Assembly: GCF_001641635.1 (NCBI RefSeq) | Contig: NZ_LUUB01000054.1 | Location: 181,929-226,180 of the forward strand | Source of the DNA: Bradyrhizobium centrolobii | Lineage (GTDB): Bacteria; Pseudomonadota; Alphaproteobacteria; Rhizobiales; Xanthobacteraceae | Length of the DNA stretch: 44,252 nt | Direction of reading: 5' to 3' | Shown: one piece after another, positions 33,746 to 42,400 of the stretch | Layout: each line of letters starts with the position of its first letter | How positions within the stretch are numbered: position 1 is the stretch's first letter | Position numbers and translations under genes: made by a program | Notes under the pieces: generated by a model | Databases searched by the model: none | Seen by the model: only the letters and a program-made list of their open reading frames with translations | Told to the model about the DNA's origin: nothing

Positions 33746-34036
33746 GTGAAGACAGCGATCATCACATTTTCCGCCGCCATTCTCCTCGCCGCCGCTCCGG
33801 CCGTGCTTGCCCGGAATGTATCAAGCAAAGCACCGCACCAGCACCATCAGGTCTCCAAGATGCGCCCACCGAGTATCTCCGGCTACGCTCCGTGGCGTGT
33901 AATGCACGACAACGGCGTGAAGACGGGCTATTCCGGCCCCTTTGGCTACGCGCCCAGCGCACCCAAAGATTATACAACCGATAATTCCAGAAGTGCTGGT
34001 GGTGGCGGCGGTGCCGGTGGTGGTTCCGGCATGTGA
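33746..34036 (+). CDS. Small secreted Gly-rich protein (96 aa), hypothetical
   Basis: A GTG start at 33746 has a strong AGGGAGGA site six bases upstream. A signal peptide (KTAIITFSAAILLAAAPAVLA) is followed by a His/Gln/Pro-rich mature part, RNVSSKAPHQHHQVSKM, then YAPWRVMHDNGVKTGYSGPFGYAPS. It ends in a glycine run (SAGGGGGAGGGSGM). No family was recognised. Related small exported proteins with such tails occur in Bradyrhizobium. No neighbour suggests a function. Confidence 0.6.
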   Translation: MKTAIITFSAAILLAAAPAVLARNVSSKAPHQHHQVSKMRPPSISGYAPWRVMHDNGVKTGYSGPFGYAPSAPKDYTTDNSRSAGGGGGAGGGSGM

Positions 34037-34155
34037 GCCGCGCGAAAGCTGCTCGTAAGGGCTCCGGAAGGCGCGCCGAATCATCCGAGCAGCCCCCCAA
34101 TGGAAACGACGCGAGGGATGGCTCGGCAAATCGTCGATAGCTGGGGGACGGAGCG

Positions 34156-34728
34156 CTACCCAGCCCCTGCCCCTTCTATCCTGCTCACTTGCGTCGTCTG
34201 CGCCGATGCTCGGTCTTCCTTGCTCGCACCGCGCACCTTGAGCACGCTGCTCGGCAGCGAATTCCGCCAAACGGCTTCCAGCGGGATATGCGTGAATGCC
34301 GTCAGCCTCCGCCACCAAGGCGGCCTTACTGTTGACAGCGTCCCCTCGAGGCGGGCGGCTTTCTCTCGGGCACCCACAGTTTCAATGTTGGCCTTGAGCA
34401 GTTCGGCCAAGAGCTTGTTGGTGCGGTCACACTCTCTCTCGAAGTCCGCCCGGTGACCGCCGGCTATGGCCTTCATCTCCACGAGGTCCGCCTGCAACGT
34501 CGCAATGTGTTCCTTCAGGGCGGTGACCACCTGGTGACCGCCTGGGCTCTGCGATGCGCGAGTGTTGGGGGAATGATTGATTTCTGAAAGATCGACCTGT
34601 ACCAGCGTCTTCCCGTCGTTGGAGCGGGAGCGCGGCAATCGATGTCGCTTGACGAGCGCTCTTGCAGCTTCTGGAGAAATTTTGAGCCTTTCGCCGAGTT
34701 CGGCGTAAGTGAGCATCTCGACGGGCAT
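34156..34728 (-). CDS. HTH and coiled-coil DNA-binding protein, hypothetical
   Basis: 190 residues. The N-terminus (LTYAELGERLKISPEAARALVKRHRLPRSRSNDGKTLVQVDL) is a small MerR/excisionase-like helix-turn-helix with wing. Residues about 68-125 are a long charged helix, probably a coiled coil (LKEHIATLQADLVEMKAIAGGHRADFERECDRTNKLLAELL). A Trp/Arg-rich C-terminal segment follows. Proteins of this layout occur in rhizobia next to recombinases or on mobile DNA, and the recombinase relic at 34810-34974 fits that. The role is unknown. Confidence 0.65.
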   Translation of the reverse strand: MPVEMLTYAELGERLKISPEAARALVKRHRLPRSRSNDGKTLVQVDLSEINHSPNTRASQSPGGHQVVTALKEHIATLQADLVEMKAIAGGHRADFERECDRTNKLLAELLKANIETVGAREKAARLEGTLSTVRPPWWRRLTAFTHIPLEAVWRNSLPSSVLKVRGASKEDRASAQTTQVSRIEGAGAG

Positions 34729-34809
34729 GATGGGTTGCTCCCGCTTGACCGGACGGTCACCAACCGGTCGCTGCTAACATAGCGATTACAGGTTAAGAGT
34801 TGGTTTACT

Positions 34810-34974
34810 ATGACTGCCAGGCTCGGCACGCCTAGGCCGAGGGGAGCGCGGGACCGCACGCGGCGACTCACAGGTGTCAGGGTCGACGTCTCAACGGCGC
34901 TCGCCGACGCCGGTCACACGACACCAAACGGCGTCCCCTACTCGCCATCCGCCATCGTGCGAATGCTCAGCTAG
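34810..34974 (+). pseudogene. Recombinase/resolvase C-terminal relic
   Basis: An in-frame ATG to TAG stretch of 54 codons. It begins TARLGTPRPRG, like the linker after the catalytic domain of serine recombinases, and ends with STALADAGHTTPNGVPYSPSAIVRML. The latter matches the common resolvase tail pattern of small helix, G.(T)..G.P(Y/W)S.S.V..(M/L)L. The catalytic domain is missing, so it is the remnant of a mobile-element recombinase, divergent from the HTH protein. Confidence 0.5.
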
Positions 34975-34977
34975 GCC

Positions 34978-36312
34978 TCAGTGCGCTGGCGCCGGCGCAC
35001 CCGGCGCAGCGCCCGCGACCTCTACATGGGGATCGACCTTGAACGTGAGGGCTACAATGCTGCCGACAAGAGCGCAGCCACCTAGGACCAGCAGCCCGGT
35101 CGTGAAGTTGCCGGTCGCGTCTTTGAGGTAGCCCATGACGTAGGGACCGGCGAACCCGGACAGGTTACCGAGCGCATTGATCCCGGCGATCCCTGCCGCT
35201 GCCGAAGCGCCCGTCAGGAAGGCACTCGGTATCGGCCACAGCAGAGGGGGCGTCGCGGAAACACCGATCTGACTGAGGCAGAGGAAGCCAAGCACCAGAG
35301 CCGGGGCCGAGACGAGGCCGGTGCCCGCGAGACCGACCGCGGCAAGGAACATGGCGAAGCAAACGTGCTCCCGACGCTTCAAAGTGCGATCGGAGTTGCG
35401 GCTCAGGAGGACCATCCCGACGGCACCAAACAAGAAGGGCACAGCGGAGAGCAGGCCTGTCTCGAAGTTGCTCACGCCGAAGTTCTTGATGATCGTCGGC
35501 AAGAAGAACGCCACACCATAACTCGCCGCGTTCAGACAGAAGTAGACGAACGCGCAGGCGAGGACGCGGAGGTCAGTGAGCGCCTTGAGGATGCCGACGT
35601 GCTCGACCGCCACCTTGTGCTGCCTCTCGGCCTCCAGCCGTCCTTCGAGCCAGCGCCTCTCGTCGTCGGCGAGCCACGTCGCGATCGTCGGCCGGTCCGT
35701 TAGGTAAAAAACGACCCCGAAGGCCATTAGGATCGAGGGCAAGGCTTCGAGGATGAAGAGCCATTGCCAGCCATCGAGTCCGGCGCCGGAGATGTTCAGC
35801 AGAGCCCCGGAAATCGGGCCGCCCACAATCGACGAGAACGGAATAGCCAGCATGAACAGCGAGACAACCCGAGCGCGGTAGACCGAGGGGAACCACAGAG
35901 TCAGGTAGAAAATGATCCCGGGAAAGAAACCCGCCTCGGCGAGTCCGAGCAGGAAACGGAGGGTGTAGAAAACCCACTCGGTTGAGATCCCGGTGGCTGC
36001 AGAGATCGGGGGGATGAAGGCGAACAGAGCAGAGATGATGCCCCAGCTTAACATGATGCGGGCGATCCAGAGCCGAGCGCCGAACCTTTCCAGCGCGAGG
36101 TTGGATGGTACCTCGAACAGGAAGTAGGAGATGAAGAACAGGCCCGCACCCAAGCCGTATGCCGCCTCCGATAGCCCGAGCGCCGAGTTCATCTGTAGTT
36201 TGGCGAAACCGACGTTCACCCGGTCGAGGTAGGCGACGAAGTAGCAGACGAAGAGAAAGGGCAGCAACCGCCACATCACCTTGCGGATGGCTCTTGCTTC
36301 GATCTCGTCCAT
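34978..36312 (-). CDS. MFS transporter, anion:cation symporter (ACS) family
   Basis: 444 residues with 12 predicted helices. N-terminal signatures ARAIRKVMWRLLPFLFVCYFVAYLDRVNVGFAKLQM and LGLAEAGFFPGIIFYLTLWFP are diagnostic of the ACS family, which covers uptake of phthalate, tartrate, 4-hydroxyphenylacetate, glucarate and similar organic anions. The C-terminal tail is Ala/Pro-rich. The stop is 4 bases from the recombinase relic stop, so the transporter may have arrived with mobile DNA. No catabolic gene is beside it. Confidence 0.9.
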   Translation of the reverse strand: MDEIEARAIRKVMWRLLPFLFVCYFVAYLDRVNVGFAKLQMNSALGLSEAAYGLGAGLFFISYFLFEVPSNLALERFGARLWIARIMLSWGIISALFAFIPPISAATGISTEWVFYTLRFLLGLAEAGFFPGIIFYLTLWFPSVYRARVVSLFMLAIPFSSIVGGPISGALLNISGAGLDGWQWLFILEALPSILMAFGVVFYLTDRPTIATWLADDERRWLEGRLEAERQHKVAVEHVGILKALTDLRVLACAFVYFCLNAASYGVAFFLPTIIKNFGVSNFETGLLSAVPFLFGAVGMVLLSRNSDRTLKRREHVCFAMFLAAVGLAGTGLVSAPALVLGFLCLSQIGVSATPPLLWPIPSAFLTGASAAAGIAGINALGNLSGFAGPYVMGYLKDATGNFTTGLLVLGGCALVGSIVALTFKVDPHVEVAGAAPGAPAPAH

Positions 36313-37024
36313 GACACCGTTACCTCCCTGTTCCTGGGGTGGCGCTTAGGCGGCCTGCCGGATCAGTTTGGGGACGCCGGTCCTGCTCGCAGCCAACTGA
36401 ACCTGATCGGACTGCAGCTTGCACGGCTATGTGAACGCATTTGCTGGCCGGCAAGGTCAATCCTCCAAAGCCAGTTCGTGCGGACGGCACACGCTGCGCT
36501 GTAATACCGGCTCGGCGTCACGGATGGCCATGGGCGCCGGATCGCACTTAGGGCACAGGCTTTCGGATGGTACATGACGATGAATGCTGAACACGACCTC
36601 ATGCAAAAACCCCAAGTCAAGATTTGGTTCCCTCCCCAACCTCGCATCAGGCCTACGGCTTCCTGACGACCCCCTAACGCCATTGTCGAGCCGATCCACT
36701 CGAAGGCGATGCCGGTGATACTGACGACGGACGAGGAGCGTGACGTCTGGCTGCGCGCTACGTGGGATGAGGCGAAGGCGCCGCAACGGCCGTTGCCAGC
36801 GGCGCCTGCGATGAAGCAACCAAACGAAGGCGCTTCAGACTGCGAACAAAAGCGTCATATCCCGATTTAGAAAACCTTAAGGTCTCTCCTTCATATCGCG
36901 GGTTCGATGGTGCCATCGGCACGGCGGATGCCCGGTACCGTCTGGATGCCTATCCAACGCTCTCGAATAGAGCCCTTAAATAAAGCCAGCGCGACTAACT
37001 GAAGACCTTCGGGGGGCCTGCCTC
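36313..37024. other. Gene-poor stretch with relics
   Basis: 712 bases without an intact gene. The SRAP relic (36653-36870) is the only recognisable item on the plus strand. On the minus strand the stretch 36457-36590 can be read as a short piece with SLCPKCDPAPMAIRDAEPVL, resembling a small zinc-binding CPKC protein; it lacks a clear start and is treated as a possible fragment only. Confidence 0.45.
36653..36870 (+). pseudogene. Relic of an SRAP (YedK/HMCES) peptidase gene, 3' end
   Basis: In two frames the plus strand reads YGFLTT and then [21 protein letters not shown] followed by [21 protein letters not shown]. This is the conserved C-terminal part of SOS response-associated peptidases (T.PN..V.PIH.KAMPVIL....D.WL). 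A one-base frameshift separates TT from PN, the N-terminal catalytic cysteine part is absent, and the tail continues into unrelated codons to a stop at 36870. It is a decayed fragment. Confidence 0.75.
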
Positions 37025-37285
37025 ATGGGGCGAAGACGCGCGTCGACTTACCAAATCCAACGCAAACTGCTGATTACTCGCGAATGGCGGCGTTGGCTTC
37101 AGACTCACTCGATCGATCGCGGGACAGCCACCGCCCGCGATACGTTGAGGTTCTTTTGCGAACTAGAGGACAAGCGCTCCCCGCTCCTGAAATTCCAGGC
37201 GAGGGGGCGAGACAAGTGGAAAATTATCAGCGGCTGGTTGCTGGCTTGCGGCCAGCATGGGGACGGCCAATGCCCGCAGTCTTAG
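37025..37285 (+). CDS. Hypothetical protein (86 aa)
   Basis: The ATG at 37025 follows a G-rich GGGGGGCC stretch. The product is basic: STYQIQRKLLITREWRRWLQTHSID, then ATARDTLRFFCELEDKRSPLLKF and DKWKIISGWLLACGQ. No known domain was recognised. The end overlaps the start of the next frame by 16 bases, suggesting a coupled pair. Confidence 0.5.
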   Translation: MGRRRASTYQIQRKLLITREWRRWLQTHSIDRGTATARDTLRFFCELEDKRSPLLKFQARGRDKWKIISGWLLACGQHGDGQCPQS

Positions 37286-37512
37286 ATCCGGAAGAGATTG
37301 TTGTCTTGGCCAACCACGGAGCGATGAGACTGCGCTCTGCGGTCGCTAGAGCGATGGCGTTGCTGCCCGAAGATCGCGATGTGGCGATAATAGTCCGAAA
37401 TGGCCAACTGTCGCAGTCCATTCTCGATTTCGGGCAGATCAAGCAGCTTGCGGCGCAGTGGGAGGCGGCCGAGCAGCCCGTACCTCCGGAGACTGCCTTA
37501 CCGGGTCCGTAG
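37270..37512 (+). CDS. Hypothetical protein (80 aa)
   Basis: The ATG at 37270 (MPAVLDPEEIVVLANHGAM) lies inside the end of the preceding gene, and the product is 80 residues. Amphipathic and hydrophobic segments (LRSAVARAMALLPEDRDVAIIVRNGQ, SILDFGQIKQLAAQWEAAE) make a plausible small soluble alpha/beta protein. No family was recognised. The upstream open frame to 37084 overlaps the first gene more deeply and is not preferred. Confidence 0.45.
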   Translation: MPAVLDPEEIVVLANHGAMRLRSAVARAMALLPEDRDVAIIVRNGQLSQSILDFGQIKQLAAQWEAAEQPVPPETALPGP

Positions 37513-37980
37513 CCATCTGGCGGCCCCGCTGCTGAAGGGGAAGCTTCCGGGGCAACTGGGGATGCGTTCTCATAAGCCGAGATTGCGGTGCGTCCTACTT
37601 AATGTCCGCTATGCCCCAAATAGCGACCAGATTCCGCATCGCCGGGAAATGACGCGATGGGCCATTGCGTCGATTCGATAAGGCCACGCTAAGTCTGATC
37701 CACGCCAAGCAGCGTACGCTCGAAGGAGCATCGAGGTTCTCGACGCTGACGGGCATTCGAGTCATCTTGGGCCAGACGGTGTCTGAATTGCGTGTCACTG
37801 CTGGCTCACGATTCAGATGCGCGAACGCGACGCCCTTCACTACTCGTACAAAATTGCTGACGGCGGCAAAGGGGTCGCCCTGACGCCACACCAAGCTGAG
37901 TGTGGATTTTTGACCTCGCACACCGCAGCGTCCGTTGTCGCCTCGCCTGATCCTGGCCTCAATCGGGCATCCCTCGATCG
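37513..37980. other. Gene-free stretch with a repeat fragment
   Basis: No gene was seen in these 468 bases. Around 37573-37680 the words CATAAGCCGAGATTGCGG and AATGTCCGCTATGCCCCAAATAGCGACC match the style of the mosaic repeat near 33300-33380 and of common Bradyrhizobium intergenic repeats. The remaining part shows no structure that could be identified. Confidence 0.45.
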
Positions 37981-39156
37981 CTAAGGCATCTCGTTTATGA
38001 ACCGCACTTCCGGATTGTCCTTTGCAGACCTCTCACCTGCGCGCTTGTAAGCCTGGATCGCTTTCGCTGCCGCTTTCTTCCCACGATCTCTGCCGGCATC
38101 CAGATTGCTGTGGTTCCATCTGAAATCGATGTGGTGCGGCACGTGAATCTCGACGACCGTGCCTGTCCACTTCCTTCCATTGGCGGGCGGGTCATACTTG
38201 ACATGGTATCTGAACAGCTTCACGTCGTCTTCGCCGACGGTTGCAGCGAATAGCTGGCAGAGATTTGCGAGGGAATCGTGAAGGTTGGCAGGCCTTTGGA
38301 TTTGCTTCCTGTCGACAATCCTGCACACCCATATCTCATCCAGCTCATTTGGATCATCGTGTTCGTCGAGCAGTGTCTCGAAGTTGACCGTGTCAATCAG
38401 CGCCCCTTCGCAATATGTGACCCGGTCTATCTCTACGGTTTCTTCAATGTATGGGAGGGCTGAACACGCGCATAGACTCGATGCGCTGATGCGTCCTCTG
38501 GGACGCTTGCGTTTCATTCGATCGTTGTCGAAAAACGCCAGTTCCTGCCTGCCAAGATCAAATGCGTTGTGAAAGATAAGGGGCATATCGGCTTTGAACA
38601 GTCTTTCGAAATTTATGCTCCTCATAAATTTGCTGTCCGGATAGTTGATCCTGGACAGGCCATTGACGGGGGACAAATACATGAGCGACGTCAAATAGCG
38701 AACGAACGGATTGGGCGCCAACGCCTGGTTCAAAACCCAGCCATTGATATCTCCCCTGTCCCATTTCTGCCCAGGATCAGAGAGCATTGACATAGTCTCT
38801 CCTACGGCCTTCGCCATTCTGTGCGGCAACCACACCTTGTCGTAATTCCGGATGTCAAATACGAAGTTGGTCAAGGCTTGTGTGTTGCCGAACCAGTCCG
38901 TCCCGAACACACAGTTGATGGGAAAGCGCTCATAGCTTTCGTCATCGCGAAACACGTGATCCCTGAAGAATTGATATGTGAGCCAGGCTTTATTGGGTCC
39001 CTCGAACTGATTATAGACGATGCCTACCCACGCACCGATGCAGGACAATGACCACACATCGAACGTGATCTCTGGATGGCACTGAAGAGCTTCCAGAATG
39101 CCGATATGCAACCCGGCTGCCGGCCCGCCGCCACCAAGCGTAATCGCTCTCTTCAT
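37981..39156 (-). CDS. Patatin-like protein with altered catalytic motifs
   Basis: 391 residues from the ATG at 39156, which has GGGGGAGAG upstream and begins just before the oxyanion loop (ITLGGGGPAAGLHIGILEAL); an in-frame ATG at 39252 adds 32 residues with a weaker site. The fold signature is patatin-like. However, the nucleophile elbow reads WSLSCIGAWVG, placing C39 where Ser normally stands in GxSxG, and the DG(G/A) motif reads CEGALID, placing E250 at the Asp. It may be a variant lipase, another hydrolase or a pseudoenzyme. It lies 255 bases downstream of the large cyclase/ATPase gene in the same direction. Confidence 0.78.
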   Translation of the reverse strand: MKRAITLGGGGPAAGLHIGILEALQCHPEITFDVWSLSCIGAWVGIVYNQFEGPNKAWLTYQFFRDHVFRDDESYERFPINCVFGTDWFGNTQALTNFVFDIRNYDKVWLPHRMAKAVGETMSMLSDPGQKWDRGDINGWVLNQALAPNPFVRYLTSLMYLSPVNGLSRINYPDSKFMRSINFERLFKADMPLIFHNAFDLGRQELAFFDNDRMKRKRPRGRISASSLCACSALPYIEETVEIDRVTYCEGALIDTVNFETLLDEHDDPNELDEIWVCRIVDRKQIQRPANLHDSLANLCQLFAATVGEDDVKLFRYHVKYDPPANGRKWTGTVVEIHVPHHIDFRWNHSNLDAGRDRGKKAAAKAIQAYKRAGERSAKDNPEVRFINEMP

Positions 39157-39411
39157 TGGACTCTCCCCCTCGTAAGCAAGGCTGGATGTCTGAATCTGCT
39201 CCAAATCCATTATCTTGGGAAAAGGCACGTATGCCTTTCGTGCTGGTTGCATAGCACACAGCCCTGCAACCCAATGTGAAGCATTTCATACTCGGTGGCG
39301 ATAATCTCCGTCCGAGGCGGCGGATGAAAACGTTGGCCGGTTGATCCTGCACATTCGATATGATTGTGCGGTCTGTCGTAAGGATTGGTTGGAAACGGTG
39401 TCGATGCCGAG

Positions 39412-42400
39412 TCACCGTTGCTGGTCGAGCAAAGCCTTTGCCTCCTTCAGGTCCTGGGTGTCGAAGCCCTCGGTGAACCAGGCATAGATGGGCGCCAGGA
39501 GGTTCAGCGCGTCCTCGCGCCTTCCCTGATCATTCCAAAGCGTAGCAAGGTCCTTTGCAGCACGAAGTTCGAGTGCCCTGACGTCCTGGCTTCTTGCTGT
39601 GTTCAATGCCGTTTCGAGCAGAGACTGCGCGTCCGCCATGGCGGCTGCGCCGCCGCGGACGATCAGTACCTGCGCCTTCAGCCGATACAATTCGGCCTCA
39701 AAAATTTGCTCGCTATTGCGGTTTACGGTGGCAAGCCCCAGCTCGATCAGATCCAGCGCAGCGTCATACTTGTGACTGAACAACAACGCCGGGCACAAGA
39801 GTACGTAGAGCGCCGTGATGCCGAGTTGATAACCCGCTCCACGATATTCATCGAACGCGCTCCGCACTTCCTCGAGTACGCTGGGCGACGGGCTAAGCAG
39901 GGTGACGCATATGCCACGAATGGCGCGTGCCAGGCCGCGCCACTGCCGGAATCCGTGTTCTTCCGACAGGGCGAGACAGCGTTCGGCAAAGCAATGCGCG
40001 TTCGAGAACTCGCCTCGGAGAGCGTGAAGAACGGACGCATAATAGTAGGCATAAGCTTGAGAATGCGGATGGTCGATGGCATTGGCTCGCTGAATGGCGG
40101 CACTCATTCGCGCGATAGCCGTATCAGCATGGCCAAGCAGCCAGAGGGTCCACGACATCAAGGCGAGGTCAGCCACTCCAGCATCCTGGCCGGCCGCGCG
40201 AGCCGCCCATTGTTGTTCTTCGCTGCTTGCATTGAATGCCTCGAAGGCGCGTTGCAGCAATTCTCGGGCAGTGCTGGCATGACCCATGAAAAGACGAATC
40301 ATAGCTTGTCCGCGCATCGCATTGAGCAATGCCGGTCGATCACCGCGCGCTTCGGTGAGCTGAAGCAAAGCCGCGATCATTTCCTGGGCCAGCGGCAATT
40401 CGCCACGGATGACCCTCGCGGTGGTCAACCAGAACAAGACCTGGAGGTGCTCAGGGGGATCTCCGAGGCGCTCGCACAGCTCGCGAGCGCGAGCGAAAGT
40501 CGCCATCGACTTGTTCGATGCTGGCCCTTGGGTAGCGATCAGGCACGGCCCCAAAACGAGGTGAAAATCAAGCTCCAGCCTGTCCTTCCCTGCGCCGTCG
40601 GGCAAATGACGCAAGGCGTCGACGCCTCGCTGCGCGTGTGCGATGGCCTCGAGATTGGCGGAGCGCATGGCAGCCTTTTTGCCAGCTTGCAGCCAATAGC
40701 CCGTGGCCTTCTCGATCAGTCCGGCCTCGGTGAGATGGTGCGCGAGAGTTTCGGGTTGAGCCTCTACGATTTCTGGGAACCGTTGCTCGAATGCGTCCGC
40801 GATCGTAGCATGCAGGCCGGTACGTCGACTCTTTAGAAGTCCCGAATAGGCAGCGTCTCGCACAAGGGCGTGCTTGAAGGTGTAGACCGCTTCGGGCACC
40901 TCGCCCCGGCAAAATATCAGCTCCGACCGAACCAACTGCGCAAGCGCCTCCTCAAGTCTCTCCTTTGGCAGCCCGACGACCGTGCTCAGCAGTTCGAAAG
41001 AGAACTCGCGGCCCACGACTGCGCCGATCTGAGCCACCTCCCTCACCGGTGCTAATCGGTCGAGCCTCGCCATCAGCGATGCGTGCAATGTCGTCGGAAT
41101 CGCCATCGCGGGTAACGGGCGGCTGAGGACATAGTGATCCTCCCGTTCTTGCAAAAGCCCGGTTTCGAGGACTGTCTTGGTCAATTCCTCGACGAACAGT
41201 GGCACGCCGTCCGTGCGGGCGAGGATTTGGTCCCGCACCTCCTCCGGCAGCGTCTTGCCGGCCGTGACCCGCTCGATCAACGCCACCCCGTCGCGCCGGC
41301 TCAGCCGCGTGAGCGAGATCGTCGTAACATGCGCATGACCGGGCCATGGCGGCTTGAACTCCCGCCTCGCGGTGATGAGCAGCAGGACTCGAAGCCGCGA
41401 TATCCGTTCCAATGTGATCGTGAGCAGCTCCAGTGAGGTCGGGTCCGCCCAATGCACATCCTCAAAGATGATGAATACGGGCTGCCGCGCTGCCAAGCCA
41501 TCGAGCTGAGCCAAGAACGCCGCCAATATCATCTCCTTGCGCTTCTGCGGGCTCAGCTCTGGCACGCAATAGCGGTCGCTGGTTGGCAGCGACAGAAGGT
41601 TGGCCAGAGGTGGCACCACACGATCAGCGTCAGCGCCGGACCGCAGAAGCAGGGTCTCAAGCTTGGCGAACTTCTCCGCGGCGGAGTCACTTCGCTCGAA
41701 CCGGGCAGCCCGTTCGAGTTGGGCGATCAATGGATAGAGCGCACTATTGGTGTGGTGCGCCGAGCAGAATTGCCGCACCGTAATGTGTGGTTCGGCCTCG
41801 AGCCGCTGTTGAAGCGCCAGGGCAATGTGCGACTTACCGATACCCGGCTCTCCGGTTAGAACCACCGCGCAGCCTTCGCCCCGCGCGGCATGCTGCCAGC
41901 GGCGCAACAGCAGCTCCATCTCCTCGTCCCGCCCGATGAGTGGGGTCAATCGGGCCTGGTGCTGCGCCTCGAAGCGGCTTTCCGCTCCGGTTGCCCCCAG
42001 TACCCGCCAGGCTGGTATGGGGTCCACCCATCCTTTGAGCGCGACAGGGCCGAGATTGCGGAATTCGAAATGCCCTTCGCTGAGCTGGTGCGTACTCTCG
42101 GAAATCAGCACCGCACCGGGCTCGGCGAACGCCTGCAGGCGAGCAGCCAGATTCGGTGTCTCGCCAATGACCGCCTGCTCCTTGGCGGCGCCTTCGCCCA
42201 TCAAATCGCCCACGACCACCATGCCGGTGGCGATGCCAACGCGAACCTGCAGCCCGATACCGCCATCCGTTTCAAGGTTAGCCACGGCATCGACTAACGC
42301 CAACCCCGCGCGTATCGCCTGCTCGGCATCGTCCTCGTGCGCCTGGGGATAGCCAAAATAAGCGAGCACGCCATCCCCCATATACCGTGCGATGACCCCC

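Noticed and set aside
36457..36819. Minus-strand frame with a CPKC motif
   Set aside because: Its upstream half is antisense to the SRAP relic and there is no start near the CPKC part; kept only as a possible fragment.
39385..40836. A 483-codon open frame opposite the TPR part of the cyclase protein
   Set aside because: Shadow frame; it lacks domains and start signals.
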